From: Melioribacteraceae bacterium
GTDB taxonomy: Bacteria > Bacteroidota > Ignavibacteria > Ignavibacteriales > Melioribacteraceae
Length of the DNA stretch: 21,093 bases
Assembly: GCA_026983755.1 (NCBI GenBank)
Contig: JALSTL010000030.1
Location: 1 to 21,093, forward strand
Reading direction: 5' to 3'
Shown: one piece after another, positions 1 to 7,374 of the stretch
Position numbering within the stretch: position 1 is the stretch's first letter
Layout: every line of letters starts with the position of its first letter
Notes under the pieces: model-generated
Seen by the model: the letters and a program-made list of their open reading frames with translations, nothing else
Told to the model about the DNA's origin: nothing
The model's database searches: none
Translations under genes and position numbers: made by a program

Positions 1-147
1 GCGGATTTAATAGGAGTTCCTATTCAAATTATTGTTGGCGAACGTGGGTTAAAAGAAAATAATGTTGAAATAAAAATACGCTCTACCGGTGAAAGAATTA
101 ATGTGAAATTAGATAAGTTAATTGATAAAGTTAAAGAGTTGTTATAA
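1..147 (+). CDS. proS: Prolyl-tRNA synthetase, C-terminal fragment (5' end outside window)
   Basis: An open frame enters from the left edge and stops at TAA 145-147, giving 48 residues. They begin ADLIGVPIQIIVGERGLKEN and continue with EIKIRSTGERINVKL. This matches the end of the anticodon-binding domain of bacterial-type ProRS, where a (D/E)LLGIP..IV.G...L....IE.K.R..GE pattern closes the protein. The enzyme charges tRNA-Pro with proline in the cytoplasm. The catalytic domain lies outside the window, so only the C-terminal family match can be judged. The gene converges on the patatin gene with only 30 bases between their stop codons, and no clear intrinsic terminator is visible there. The short length is the main limit on confidence. 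Confidence 0.82.
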   Translation, partial: ADLIGVPIQIIVGERGLKENNVEIKIRSTGERINVKLDKLIDKVKELL

Positions 148-177
148 CATTTTTGGTTATAAAGTTATAGGTAGTTT

Positions 178-2880
178 TCAATAGTAATATCCTATTGTAA
201 AATAAAAATAAGGTTTGGTAGAGGCAATAATATTTTTGGGTAAAGTGTTCTTAAATATAAAACTTTTTCCCACGGAAAATTCGGCTGGACCGATTGGAGT
301 ATCGAATGAAGCGGTTAGACCCAAACCGTGTTTAAGATGTTTAAATTTAATTTGTTCTTGTTTTGTCCATACCGAACCGATATTGTATTTTATTTTAAAA
401 TAAGTATCAAAATATATTTTAAAAGGAAGTTTGTATCTGTATTCAACGGAAGCAACAAAAATTTGTCTTCCTCGGTACTCATAATCTCTGTAACCTAAAA
501 AGTTTTTTTGTCCGCCCATAGAAAAATGTTCGCTAAGTGGAAGAGTTTCATCGGCAAAACCCAAAACAATTCTCGGAATAAGAACTTGACTAGCGGATAA
601 GGAAAAATAACTTCTGTAATTAAACCAAAATTTGGCAAAACTTACATCGCCGCCCAAAATTGTTTGAGCTGTTTCGTAATATGTATTAATAAAAGAACCT
701 TTTGTGGGAAAGGGATATTTATTCTGTGTATCAACATGCAACTTAACTTTAATGCTGCTTATTTTTTTAGTATAAGTTTGACCGGAAGAAAAATTAAGAA
801 TATTTTCAATTCCGTCTAATTGATATTTGCCTTCTGCCGTTAATGTTCCTAATTTTTTTAAATGTGTTCCTATACCAATAGATGTTCCGTAAAAATATTG
901 TTTATACTCTCCGCTTTTTGTTCTCGAAAGAACTCTGGGATTTTTTACCACGTCGTTTTTATATGTGTTTATGTTATTAAATTTATAGTAAGCTTGAATT
1001 TTATAGGTGAGATATGTGTTAAAAATTCTATTGGCTCTGTGTTCCAAAATAAAAGAAAAATTTCTAATTCCACCTGAAATATTTATGCCGAATTCCGTTG
1101 CGGTTCCCATAATATTTTCATTTCGCAAATCAACGGCAAGCTGAGAGTAATATTCGTTGTCTAACCTTAAACCCAACCTCAAAACCACCGGTAGTTTTTC
1201 TTCCAATTTTATTTTCATGTTTTGCATATTGTGCTTTTTTTCGAAACTTAAATTTATTTCGTTAAATAAATCGGTAGAAGATAAATTATTCAACCCTTGC
1301 TTGATGTTTTTATATTTTATTAAGTCTCCGGTTTTTGTAGAAAACTCTCTTGTAATTATACCTATATTTGTATTTTTATTTCCTTCTACCGTAAGCTTGT
1401 TTGCAATTCCTTCGGAAAAATCAAAAATCAAATTACCCGAATATTTGTCGAAGGAAATTTTATTAACCGTTGCCAACGGTAATCCTTTTTTTCTATATTT
1501 TTTAAGAACTTTAAGAACGGCTTTAAGTATTGAAGAAGAATTGTAAGGTTTACCGGAAAGTTTATTAAATATAGAGTCTGCATAATTTTTATCAATAGAA
1601 GAAATGCCATTGGTTTTAATGGATTTAATAATTGAATTTTTAATTATTTTAACTTTTAATTCAGCTGAGTTTTTTTTTGAAATAGTTGCAGATAATTTTT
1701 GGTAATAACCCGTGCTGTAAACGGAATAAAGCATATATTTTATTTGTGCTACGGTAATGGAATCTTGCAATAAAAATTTTTTATAAATTTCTTTTTCTAT
1801 AAAATTCGGATTTTTAGGAATTGTTATATCCCTTAATGTTTTGTTATTTTCGGATAAATTAATTAAAAATTTATTTTCAATTCTATCATTTACATAACCT
1901 AATTTTTTTAATGCATTTTGATAACCTTGTGTTATTAATTTCTTTGGATTTGAAAAATTGGTATTTTTTGTTCCGTCTAATTTTTGCTCTATTAAAATGT
2001 CTGCGTTCTTTTTGCCTTCCTCTTTTATTATTTGGCTGGGTATGCTAACAAGTTGGTCTGCTATTTCCCAAGGGAAATTAAGTTCTTTTTCGGTTTTTAA
2101 TTTGCTTGTTGCATCCGAAGCAATAACAAAATCAACATTATTTTCTTTCGCGGTTTTAATTGGTAAATTATCTACCAAACCTCCGTCAACCAAATATTGA
2201 GAACCGTATTTTATTGGGGGAAGCAAAAACGAAACGCTTGAACTGCTTCTCATGGCCAAACTTAAAGAACCTTTGGTTAAAACAATTTTTGCTCCGGTAA
2301 CCAAATTGGTGCTTACTGCTCTGAAATTACAAAGTAATTCGTCAAAAGAATTATAATTGTTAATTGGAGCATTAAGTGCAAGCAAAGTTAAAAGATTGGA
2401 AATTTTATATCCGTTGTTTATGGATTTGGGCGGCACCAGTTTCCAACCGTTAAATCTAAATGCAAGTATTGCTTTGTCTTCTGTAATTTTTTGATCTACA
2501 AATAAATTTTTCCTTCCCAAACCGTTTGAAGAAAAAAGACGATTCCAATTTACCGAACACATTATCGAGTCTATTTCGTTAACACTATAACCGGCACAAT
2601 ATAATCCTCCTATAACACTTCCCATACTTGTTCCTATAATATAATCTATAGGTACTTGTAATTCATCTATTGCTTTTAAAACACCAATGTGAGATATTGC
2701 TCTTGCTCCGCCTCCGCTTAGGACAAGACCAACGGTAGGTTTTTCGTATGGTATTTTTTTTGTTAATCCGAAAGGTAACTGTTTGGTTTTGAATTTTAAG
2801 TTTATTTTAATTGTTTCTTGCGAGTAAGAAACTTTGAGTAAAATTAAAAAAACAAAAAATAATAATTTTATTTTGGCCAT
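178..2880 (-). CDS. Patatin-like phospholipase fused to POTRA repeats and Omp85-type barrel
   Basis: 900 residues. A hydrophobic signal peptide (about 1-20, cleavage likely near SYS-QE) precedes a patatin domain from about 49 to 260. That domain has the oxyanion GGGAR motif (56-60), the nucleophile elbow GTSMG (Ser85) and the catalytic-dyad Asp232 in DGG. Residues about 346-561 look like three successive POTRA modules, and the last third (about 565-900) is beta-strand rich, with GGQKNFLGYRDYE near residue 795 and an aromatic end (TIGYYY). This is the plan of type Vd autotransporters such as PlpD, in which an outer-membrane barrel displays or exports a patatin-type lipase. The expected reaction is hydrolysis of phospholipid acyl esters. 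The gene lies downstream of yidC in the same direction. No strong Shine-Dalgarno precedes the ATG; it is chosen because the signal peptide starts there. Function beyond the fold is inferred. Confidence 0.88.
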   Translation of the reverse strand: MAKIKLLFFVFLILLKVSYSQETIKINLKFKTKQLPFGLTKKIPYEKPTVGLVLSGGGARAISHIGVLKAIDELQVPIDYIIGTSMGSVIGGLYCAGYSVNEIDSIMCSVNWNRLFSSNGLGRKNLFVDQKITEDKAILAFRFNGWKLVPPKSINNGYKISNLLTLLALNAPINNYNSFDELLCNFRAVSTNLVTGAKIVLTKGSLSLAMRSSSSVSFLLPPIKYGSQYLVDGGLVDNLPIKTAKENNVDFVIASDATSKLKTEKELNFPWEIADQLVSIPSQIIKEEGKKNADILIEQKLDGTKNTNFSNPKKLITQGYQNALKKLGYVNDRIENKFLINLSENNKTLRDITIPKNPNFIEKEIYKKFLLQDSITVAQIKYMLYSVYSTGYYQKLSATISKKNSAELKVKIIKNSIIKSIKTNGISSIDKNYADSIFNKLSGKPYNSSSILKAVLKVLKKYRKKGLPLATVNKISFDKYSGNLIFDFSEGIANKLTVEGNKNTNIGIITREFSTKTGDLIKYKNIKQGLNNLSSTDLFNEINLSFEKKHNMQNMKIKLEEKLPVVLRLGLRLDNEYYSQLAVDLRNENIMGTATEFGINISGGIRNFSFILEHRANRIFNTYLTYKIQAYYKFNNINTYKNDVVKNPRVLSRTKSGEYKQYFYGTSIGIGTHLKKLGTLTAEGKYQLDGIENILNFSSGQTYTKKISSIKVKLHVDTQNKYPFPTKGSFINTYYETAQTILGGDVSFAKFWFNYRSYFSLSASQVLIPRIVLGFADETLPLSEHFSMGGQKNFLGYRDYEYRGRQIFVASVEYRYKLPFKIYFDTYFKIKYNIGSVWTKQEQIKFKHLKHGLGLTASFDTPIGPAEFSVGKSFIFKNTLPKNIIASTKPYFYFTIGYYY

Positions 2881-3255
2881 TAAAAAAAATTATAGTAACT
2901 GTAAAAAAAATTCATTAACAACAATTATAAATTACTTTGGAAATTTAATAAATGAAAGAAAAACTCTAAAGGTCGGAAACAATACAATGTTTAAAAGTAG
3001 AGACATAAAAATTTTATATTTGCTCTTTGTTTTTAACATTAGTTTGGCTGTTTGGTCTATTAAAAGTATAAATAAGTTAATAAATTTTTAGAGCTTTAAC
3101 CCAAATTATGCTTTAGAATTTAGAAGTTGTTTATAAAACTCTAATATGCAATAAATTAAAGAAACTTTTTAATTTACCCCTTCTTAATGTTTTGCTTTAG
3201 AATAATTGCTATTATTACAATTTTATAATTCGGTTTAATATAAGGTAAATAAATT
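2881..3255. other. Intergenic region between yidC and the patatin gene
   Basis: This 375-base gap has no convincing gene. Its right part (3098-3236) is one copy of the MITE-like repeat listed separately. The rest is AT-rich and must hold any promoter of the leftward patatin gene, but no clean promoter motif stands out. No GC-rich terminator stem follows yidC. A 34-codon rightward frame at 2987-3091 encodes a short hydrophobic peptide but lacks support as a gene. Confidence 0.6.
3098..3236 (-). repeat. MITE-like intergenic repeat, copy A (degenerate right end)
   Basis: On the + strand the element starts AACCCAAATTATGC (3098-3111) and ends TATAATTCGGTTT (about 3224-3236), a decayed inverted copy of its start. 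It aligns along most of its length with the reverse complement of 17516-17679. By-eye comparison gives roughly 85% identity over the first 120 or so columns, including shared blocks such as TTGTTTATAAAACT and TTAGAATAATTGCT. Compared with copy B it lacks about 25 internal bases, including a short hairpin. It contains the small palindrome AATAAT-TGCT-ATTATT at 3201-3216. The strand is assigned so that both copies read alike relative to flanking transcription. No transposase is present in the window. Confidence 0.8.
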
Positions 3256-5145
3256 TTATCTTTTCTTTTTTCTGTTAGCTTGTTGTTTTTGTAATTTTTG
3301 TTGTTGTTCGGCGGCTTCCATCATTTTTTGCATAAAACCGCCTTTCTTTTTGGGATTTTTAACGGGAACCAATTCATCACCTTTTTGTTTGTTAATGTAA
3401 TATTGTTGAGCAATGGAAAATATGTTAAACATTAAATAATAAAGGTTTAATCCGGAAGACATTCCCATGAACATAAGAGGCATCATAATCGGCATCATAT
3501 AAACCATAGCTTTTTGGCTAGGATCTTTTACGCTCATTTTTTGTTGCAGAAACATAGTAACGCCCAATAGCGGAGCTAAACCCGTAATTGCATCTATTCC
3601 AAACAAAGGTATTCTGAAAGGAAGTTTATAAATTACATCGGGGGCGGATAGGTTTGTTATCCAGCCAATAAACGGGGCTTGTCTTAATTCTACCGCAATA
3701 CGGAAAAAAGTAAAAAGAGCAAATAATATTGGCATTTGCAATACCATAGGCAAACAACCGCCGGCCGGGTTTACACCATAGGTTGAATAAAGTTTCATTG
3801 TTTCTTTTTGAATTTTTTGTTGGTCGCCTTTATATTTTTCTTTTAATTCCGCAATTTTAGGCTGTAGCATTTGCATTTTTTTCATCGATTTATAGCTTTG
3901 ATGAGTAAGCGGATACAACGCTATTTTCAATATTATGGTAAATATTATAATTACCAAACCGTAATTCGGAATAAATGAGTGTAAAAATTTAAAAAGCGGT
4001 AAAAGTAAATATTCCGATATTGGTCTTGTAATAAATTTAAGACCTAAAAAGCTACCGAAATCAAATATAGCTTGATAATTATTACCTTTTGCTTTTAACA
4101 AATCGTAATCAATTGGTCCTATGTAAAGATCAAAACTATCTTTTTGATGTCTTTGATTATTGAATGGTATTCGTAAAGTTGCCGTATAATATTCTCTATC
4201 TCCGTATTTGGTTTTTACATGTGTACCTTTAAAATTTGCACCGCCTTCTTCTTTTGGATTTTTAGGTGCAATAATTACGGTAAAATATTTATTACGAACT
4301 CCTACCCAATCAATTTTACCGTTAAGCGTTTTTGTTTCAACATTGCCCGGTTTGCTTGCATCTACAATTACTTTTTCTCCGCCTGTATATGCAGCGGCAT
4401 TTGAATATATTGCTTCTTGAACGGAATTTCGTTCAACAAAATTTAAACCGTGTGCCCATTCCAAATCGTATCTGTAATTGCTGAGTATATCATCCATGTT
4501 TTCAAATTCAACATCTACTTTTGCGGAGTAATCGTTTGCATAAAATTTTAAACTTTTAGTTATGCTTTTATTTTTAGCAATTTTATATACAAAATTAATT
4601 TGAATCGAATCTTGGTTAGATAATTTAATACGATAAGATTTTGCATCATCGGAAAAGGTAAGGTTTTTTGTGTTAATTAATTGTCCTTCTTTGGTAAGAA
4701 AAACAATATTAAAATCACCACCGTCTTTTGAATAGTTGATTAATTGTACGTGGGTGCTATAAAAATCGGAAGTATCTTTAATTTGGTTATGATACCATGT
4801 TTTGTATTTTTTTAAAAAATATTTTTTTATTCTTCCGCCCTTGTTTGTTAATTCTATTAAGGCCAAGTTCGTTTCTATGGTAATTATTTTTTCGGGTTTG
4901 TCGGATTTTTCAAACACATTATCTTTGGCCAAAGAATCTTTTATGGTAGAGGATAAAGCTTCTTTCTTTTTCAAGTGTTTGTTTTCTTTAATAGTAGTGT
5001 TTCTATTAAGAGTTTTATTATCAACAACGTGTGTCGAATCCGTTTTGTTTGTATGGAGTGTTTTTGTGTCCGGTGAATTAATATATAACCATACAACAAG
5101 AATAAGTCCTATTAAAATAAAAGCAATTGTTGATTGTTTATCCAT
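3256..5145 (-). CDS. yidC: Membrane protein insertase YidC
   Basis: 629 residues. An N-terminal membrane anchor (about 6-23) is followed by a Lys/Thr-rich linker and a large periplasmic beta-sandwich domain (about 88-345). The conserved insertase core has membrane segments near 370-392, 395-413, 462-483, about 515-535 and 545-585. Core motifs include YPLTHQSYKSMKKMQMLQPK (411-430), NPAGGCLPMVLQMPI and VELRQAPF. The tail is strongly basic (ending NRKKKR), as in ribosome-contacting YidC proteins. YidC inserts and folds inner-membrane proteins alone or with SecYEG. The groove charge, Arg366 in E. coli, is Lys407 here. The gene lies 22 bases after yidD in the rpmH-rnpA-yidD-yidC block. The ATG is chosen because the anchor follows directly; no clear Shine-Dalgarno is seen. 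Confidence 0.97.
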   Translation of the reverse strand: MDKQSTIAFILIGLILVVWLYINSPDTKTLHTNKTDSTHVVDNKTLNRNTTIKENKHLKKKEALSSTIKDSLAKDNVFEKSDKPEKIITIETNLALIELTNKGGRIKKYFLKKYKTWYHNQIKDTSDFYSTHVQLINYSKDGGDFNIVFLTKEGQLINTKNLTFSDDAKSYRIKLSNQDSIQINFVYKIAKNKSITKSLKFYANDYSAKVDVEFENMDDILSNYRYDLEWAHGLNFVERNSVQEAIYSNAAAYTGGEKVIVDASKPGNVETKTLNGKIDWVGVRNKYFTVIIAPKNPKEEGGANFKGTHVKTKYGDREYYTATLRIPFNNQRHQKDSFDLYIGPIDYDLLKAKGNNYQAIFDFGSFLGLKFITRPISEYLLLPLFKFLHSFIPNYGLVIIIFTIILKIALYPLTHQSYKSMKKMQMLQPKIAELKEKYKGDQQKIQKETMKLYSTYGVNPAGGCLPMVLQMPILFALFTFFRIAVELRQAPFIGWITNLSAPDVIYKLPFRIPLFGIDAITGLAPLLGVTMFLQQKMSVKDPSQKAMVYMMPIMMPLMFMGMSSGLNLYYLMFNIFSIAQQYYINKQKGDELVPVKNPKKKGGFMQKMMEAAEQQQKLQKQQANRKKKR

Positions 5146-5167
5146 TTAGTTTATACCATAAAAGTTT

Positions 5168-5377
5168 TTATTTAAGCGGGTCATAACCGCCTTTGTTAAA
5201 GGGATTGCATCTAAGAATTCGCCAAGCTGCTTTGGCTCCGCCTTTGATAACGCCGTATTTTGTAAATGATTGGATAGCATAAGTAGAGCAACTCGGATAA
5301 AATCTGCAAGAAGGAGCAAACATAGGAGAGATAAATTTTTTATAGAGCTTAATTAAGTAAATGAAAATGTATTTCAT
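5168..5377 (-). CDS. yidD: Membrane protein insertion efficiency factor YidD
   Basis: 69 residues, the usual size for the family. It shows the hallmark string [20 protein letters not shown] with its paired cysteines, followed by Gly/Ala-rich [16 protein letters not shown] and the closing GGYDP. YidD is a small protein bound to the inner face of the cytoplasmic membrane by an amphipathic N-terminal helix (here [15 protein letters not shown]) and assists YidC-dependent insertion. The ATG lies only 2 bases after the rnpA stop codon, so translation is probably coupled. The position between rnpA and yidC matches the conserved bacterial order. Confidence 0.97.
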   Translation of the reverse strand: MKYIFIYLIKLYKKFISPMFAPSCRFYPSCSTYAIQSFTKYGVIKGGAKAAWRILRCNPFNKGGYDPLK

Positions 5378-5379
5378 TT

Positions 5380-5778
5380 TTAAATTTTTTCCTTTAATTG
5401 ATTAATTAAATTTATAAAATCGGAATAAATAAATTCAATGCCAATATTTTTATTTTTTTTTTGATTAAAATTATTTGGAGAGAATGCCACAAAAAGTTTT
5501 TTGTTTTTAATTTTGCATTGCTCAGATAAACAAGATTTATTTAATCTGTAAGCTACTCTTAATAATCTTTTTACTCTGTTTCTCCAAACGGCATTGCCGG
5601 CTTTCTTAGAAACTACAAAAGCAGCTTTAACTCCGGCTTCATTAACGCTGCTTTCCATATAATAATTTGCTTTCAATTTATATTGCGAAGAATATAAAAT
5701 TTGCCCTTTCGAATAAAGATTAAAAAAATCTTTTCTGAGTTTTATTCTCTCATTTTTAGAAAGACCAAACTTTTTCAA
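5380..5778 (-). CDS. rnpA: Ribonuclease P protein component, TTG start
   Basis: 132 residues, slightly longer than the roughly 120 typical of the family. It begins [19 protein letters not shown], the usual opening, and carries the central RNA-binding signature [19 protein letters not shown] (the RNR motif). This is the protein subunit that helps the RNase P RNA remove 5' leaders from pre-tRNAs. The start is TTG at 5778-5776. Upstream in the same frame there are only ATT and TTA codons before a TGA stop, and no ATG precedes the conserved opening. The start lies 2 bases after the rpmH stop, so initiation probably depends on ribosomes finishing rpmH. The low-efficiency start may hold RnpA below L34 levels; that last point is inference. 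Confidence 0.95.
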   Translation of the reverse strand: MKKFGLSKNERIKLRKDFFNLYSKGQILYSSQYKLKANYYMESSVNEAGVKAAFVVSKKAGNAVWRNRVKRLLRVAYRLNKSCLSEQCKIKNKKLFVAFSPNNFNQKKNKNIGIEFIYSDFINLINQLKEKI

Positions 5779-5780
5779 AA

Positions 5781-5927
5781 TTAAAATTCATTGCTTACGG
5801 TTAATTTTTTTCTTCCCTTTGCTCTTCTCCGGGCTAATATTTTTCGTCCGTTTTTGGATGACATTCTGGCTCTGAAACCATGTTTGTTTTTCCGTTTTCT
5901 ATTGCTGGGTTGATATGTACGCTTCAT
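5781..5927 (-). CDS. rpmH: 50S ribosomal protein L34
   Basis: 48 residues: [20 protein letters not shown] followed by [20 protein letters not shown] and a short KLTVSNEF tail. This is a near-canonical L34, a small very basic protein buried in 23S rRNA of the large subunit. The reading frame stays open upstream to about 6098. The start at 5927 is chosen because the L34 consensus begins exactly there and an AGGAT ribosome-binding site (5936-5940, minus strand) lies 8 bases ahead. It is the first gene of the leftward rpmH-rnpA-yidD-yidC block and faces dnaN across the divergent gap. Confidence 0.98.
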   Translation of the reverse strand: MKRTYQPSNRKRKNKHGFRARMSSKNGRKILARRRAKGRKKLTVSNEF

Positions 5928-6242
5928 TATTATACATCCTAAATTTTCAAAGAATGCAAATTTAAGCAAAAAGACATTAATAAACAATTTATTTAACCTT
6001 GTAAATTCAATTACCGGATGCAACAAAAGTAAAGAGAAAATTATAAAAAAAACAGAAAAAGCCGGCTTACAAAATAAAATTTGCGAATAATAAAGCATTA
6101 GATTTTGTTATTTTAAAACTGTTAAATTATATTGAAAATATTAAACTTTTTGCTATCTAAACAGAAAAATACGAAATTGTAAATTATCATTAATATTGGT
6201 ATATTTCTTTAATAAATACTTTTTTTCAGTTAGGGAAACAAT
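5928..6242. other. Divergent gene-free gap between rpmH and dnaN; candidate origin region without dnaA
   Basis: This 315-base AT-rich gap separates leftward rpmH from rightward dnaN. In many bacteria dnaA and oriC lie between these genes. Here there is no room for dnaA (about 1.4 kb), and I find no good match to TTATNCACA on either strand; the closest, TTATACATC at 5930-5938, overlaps the rpmH ribosome-binding site. The gap holds the rpmH leader, AT-rich runs that could unwind easily, and a plausible dnaN promoter at its right end. Origin function is suggested only by gene order and divergence. Confidence 0.4.
6177..6205 (+). promoter_or_regulatory. Candidate promoter for the dnaN-recF-dciA-gyrB-gyrA run
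   Basis: A TTGTAA box at 6177-6182 and a TATATT box at 6200-6205 are spaced by 17 bases, which is ideal for a primary sigma factor of the sigma-70 type. This would give a leader of about 30 bases before the dnaN ATG, with an AGGGA ribosome-binding site at 6232-6236. The surrounding DNA is so AT-rich that chance matches are likely. Promoters in Bacteroidetes-type bacteria can also differ from this consensus. Confidence 0.35.
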
Positions 6243-7373
6243 ATGGAATTTAAAGTTAACAGCAAAGAACTTGAAAAGCTACTTTCTAAAATAATTCCGG
6301 CTGTTCCAACCAGAACACCAATGCCGGTTTTGGAAAATTTTTTATTTGAAATCAAAGACGGAGCTTTATCGGTTTATGCTACCGATTTGGAAATTTCACT
6401 AAAAGCTTCATTAAACATTGTTGCCGAAGAAAATGTAAAAATACTTTTACCGGCAAAACTTCTTTATGATGTAATTCGCTCTCTTAAAGAAACAACAATA
6501 GTTTTTCAAATCTTGCCGGAAGGTAAAGTTCACCTTAAAACAGACAGCGGGAAATATAATTTAAGTTATCTTGATCACGAAGAATTTCCCGAAATACCGG
6601 ATTTCCCGAATGAAACCGATAAAGAAGAGCTTAGCGAATTAAATATAAATGGTGCCGAGCTTCGTTTTGCATTAGAAAAAACAGCCTTTGCAATGAGTAG
6701 AGAAGAAATGAGACCGGCAATGACCGGTACCTTATTTGAATTTACCGAAGAGGGATTAAGATTTGTTGCAACAGACGGACATCGTTTGGCGAATTTACTA
6801 AATAAAAAAATTACTCCCGATATTGAAGCTCAATATGTTTTACCCGAAAGAGCAATTTCGGTAATATTAAAAATATTGGATGAAAAAGATGTGAAAATAT
6901 ACTTAAGCAGAACGCACATGGCATTCAAGCTAAATGAATTTGAATTAATTTCCAGACTAATAAAGCAAAAATATCCCGACTATAAAAGTGTAATTCCTTT
7001 GGAAAATGAATTTACCTTAAAGGTGGATACCAAAGAATTGCACGACGTTATTAAAAGAATGATGTTGTTTGCAACAACAAACACAAAAAGAGTAAAATTT
7101 TCAATATCAGATAATAACCTGGAAATTTCTGCGGAAGATTTGGATTTGGGTGCATCGGGAACGGAAAACATTCCTTGTAAATATAGCGGAGAGCCTATTG
7201 AAATAGGATTTAATTCTTCCTACGTTCACGATGTATTAAGTCACCTTGCTACGGATAAAGAAGTTATTTTTAAATTACATTCGCCTACCAAAGCGGTTGT
7301 GGTTTTACCAACTGAAGAAAAAGAAAATTACGATTTAATGATGTTGTTAATGCCGGTTCGCTTGAATAATTAA
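6243..7373 (+). CDS. dnaN: DNA polymerase III beta subunit (sliding clamp)
   Basis: 376 residues, the normal length for a bacterial beta clamp made of three similar domains. Visible hallmarks are TRTPMPVLENFLFE near the start, FAMSREEMRPAMTGTLFE opening domain 2, FVATDGHRLA, and the closing MPVRLNN, the conserved M-P-(M/V)-R-L end. The dimeric ring encircles DNA and tethers polymerase III and many repair proteins. AGGGA 6 bases upstream is a good ribosome-binding site and supports this ATG. It is the first gene of the rightward replication cluster, and recF starts 1 base after its stop codon. Confidence 0.98.
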   Translation: MEFKVNSKELEKLLSKIIPAVPTRTPMPVLENFLFEIKDGALSVYATDLEISLKASLNIVAEENVKILLPAKLLYDVIRSLKETTIVFQILPEGKVHLKTDSGKYNLSYLDHEEFPEIPDFPNETDKEELSELNINGAELRFALEKTAFAMSREEMRPAMTGTLFEFTEEGLRFVATDGHRLANLLNKKITPDIEAQYVLPERAISVILKILDEKDVKIYLSRTHMAFKLNEFELISRLIKQKYPDYKSVIPLENEFTLKVDTKELHDVIKRMMLFATTNTKRVKFSISDNNLEISAEDLDLGASGTENIPCKYSGEPIEIGFNSSYVHDVLSHLATDKEVIFKLHSPTKAVVVLPTEEKENYDLMMLLMPVRLNN

Positions 7374-7374
7374 G

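Noticed and set aside
148..177. Bidirectional terminator between proS and the patatin gene
   Set aside because: Only a weak A/T stem (TATAA-AG-TTATA) without a proper T-run is visible; not enough to call.
2987..3091. 34-codon rightward frame encoding a hydrophobic peptide (MFKSRDIKILYLLFVF...)
   Set aside because: AT-rich intergenic DNA easily gives such frames; no clear ribosome-binding site, no recognised family, antisense to the expected promoter region of the patatin gene.
5930..5938. TTATACATC as a possible DnaA box
   Set aside because: It differs from TTATNCACA at two of its last three positions, is single, and overlaps the rpmH ribosome-binding site.
5781..6098. Longer version of rpmH starting at 6098
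   Set aside because: The extra 57 residues are hydrophobic and unlike any L34 N-terminus; the consensus MKRTYQPS and a ribosome-binding site mark the start at 5927.
6088..6125. Third copy of the MITE-like repeat near GCATTAGATTTTG
   Set aside because: Only an 8-base exact match and general AT-richness are shared; neither terminal inverted repeat is present.
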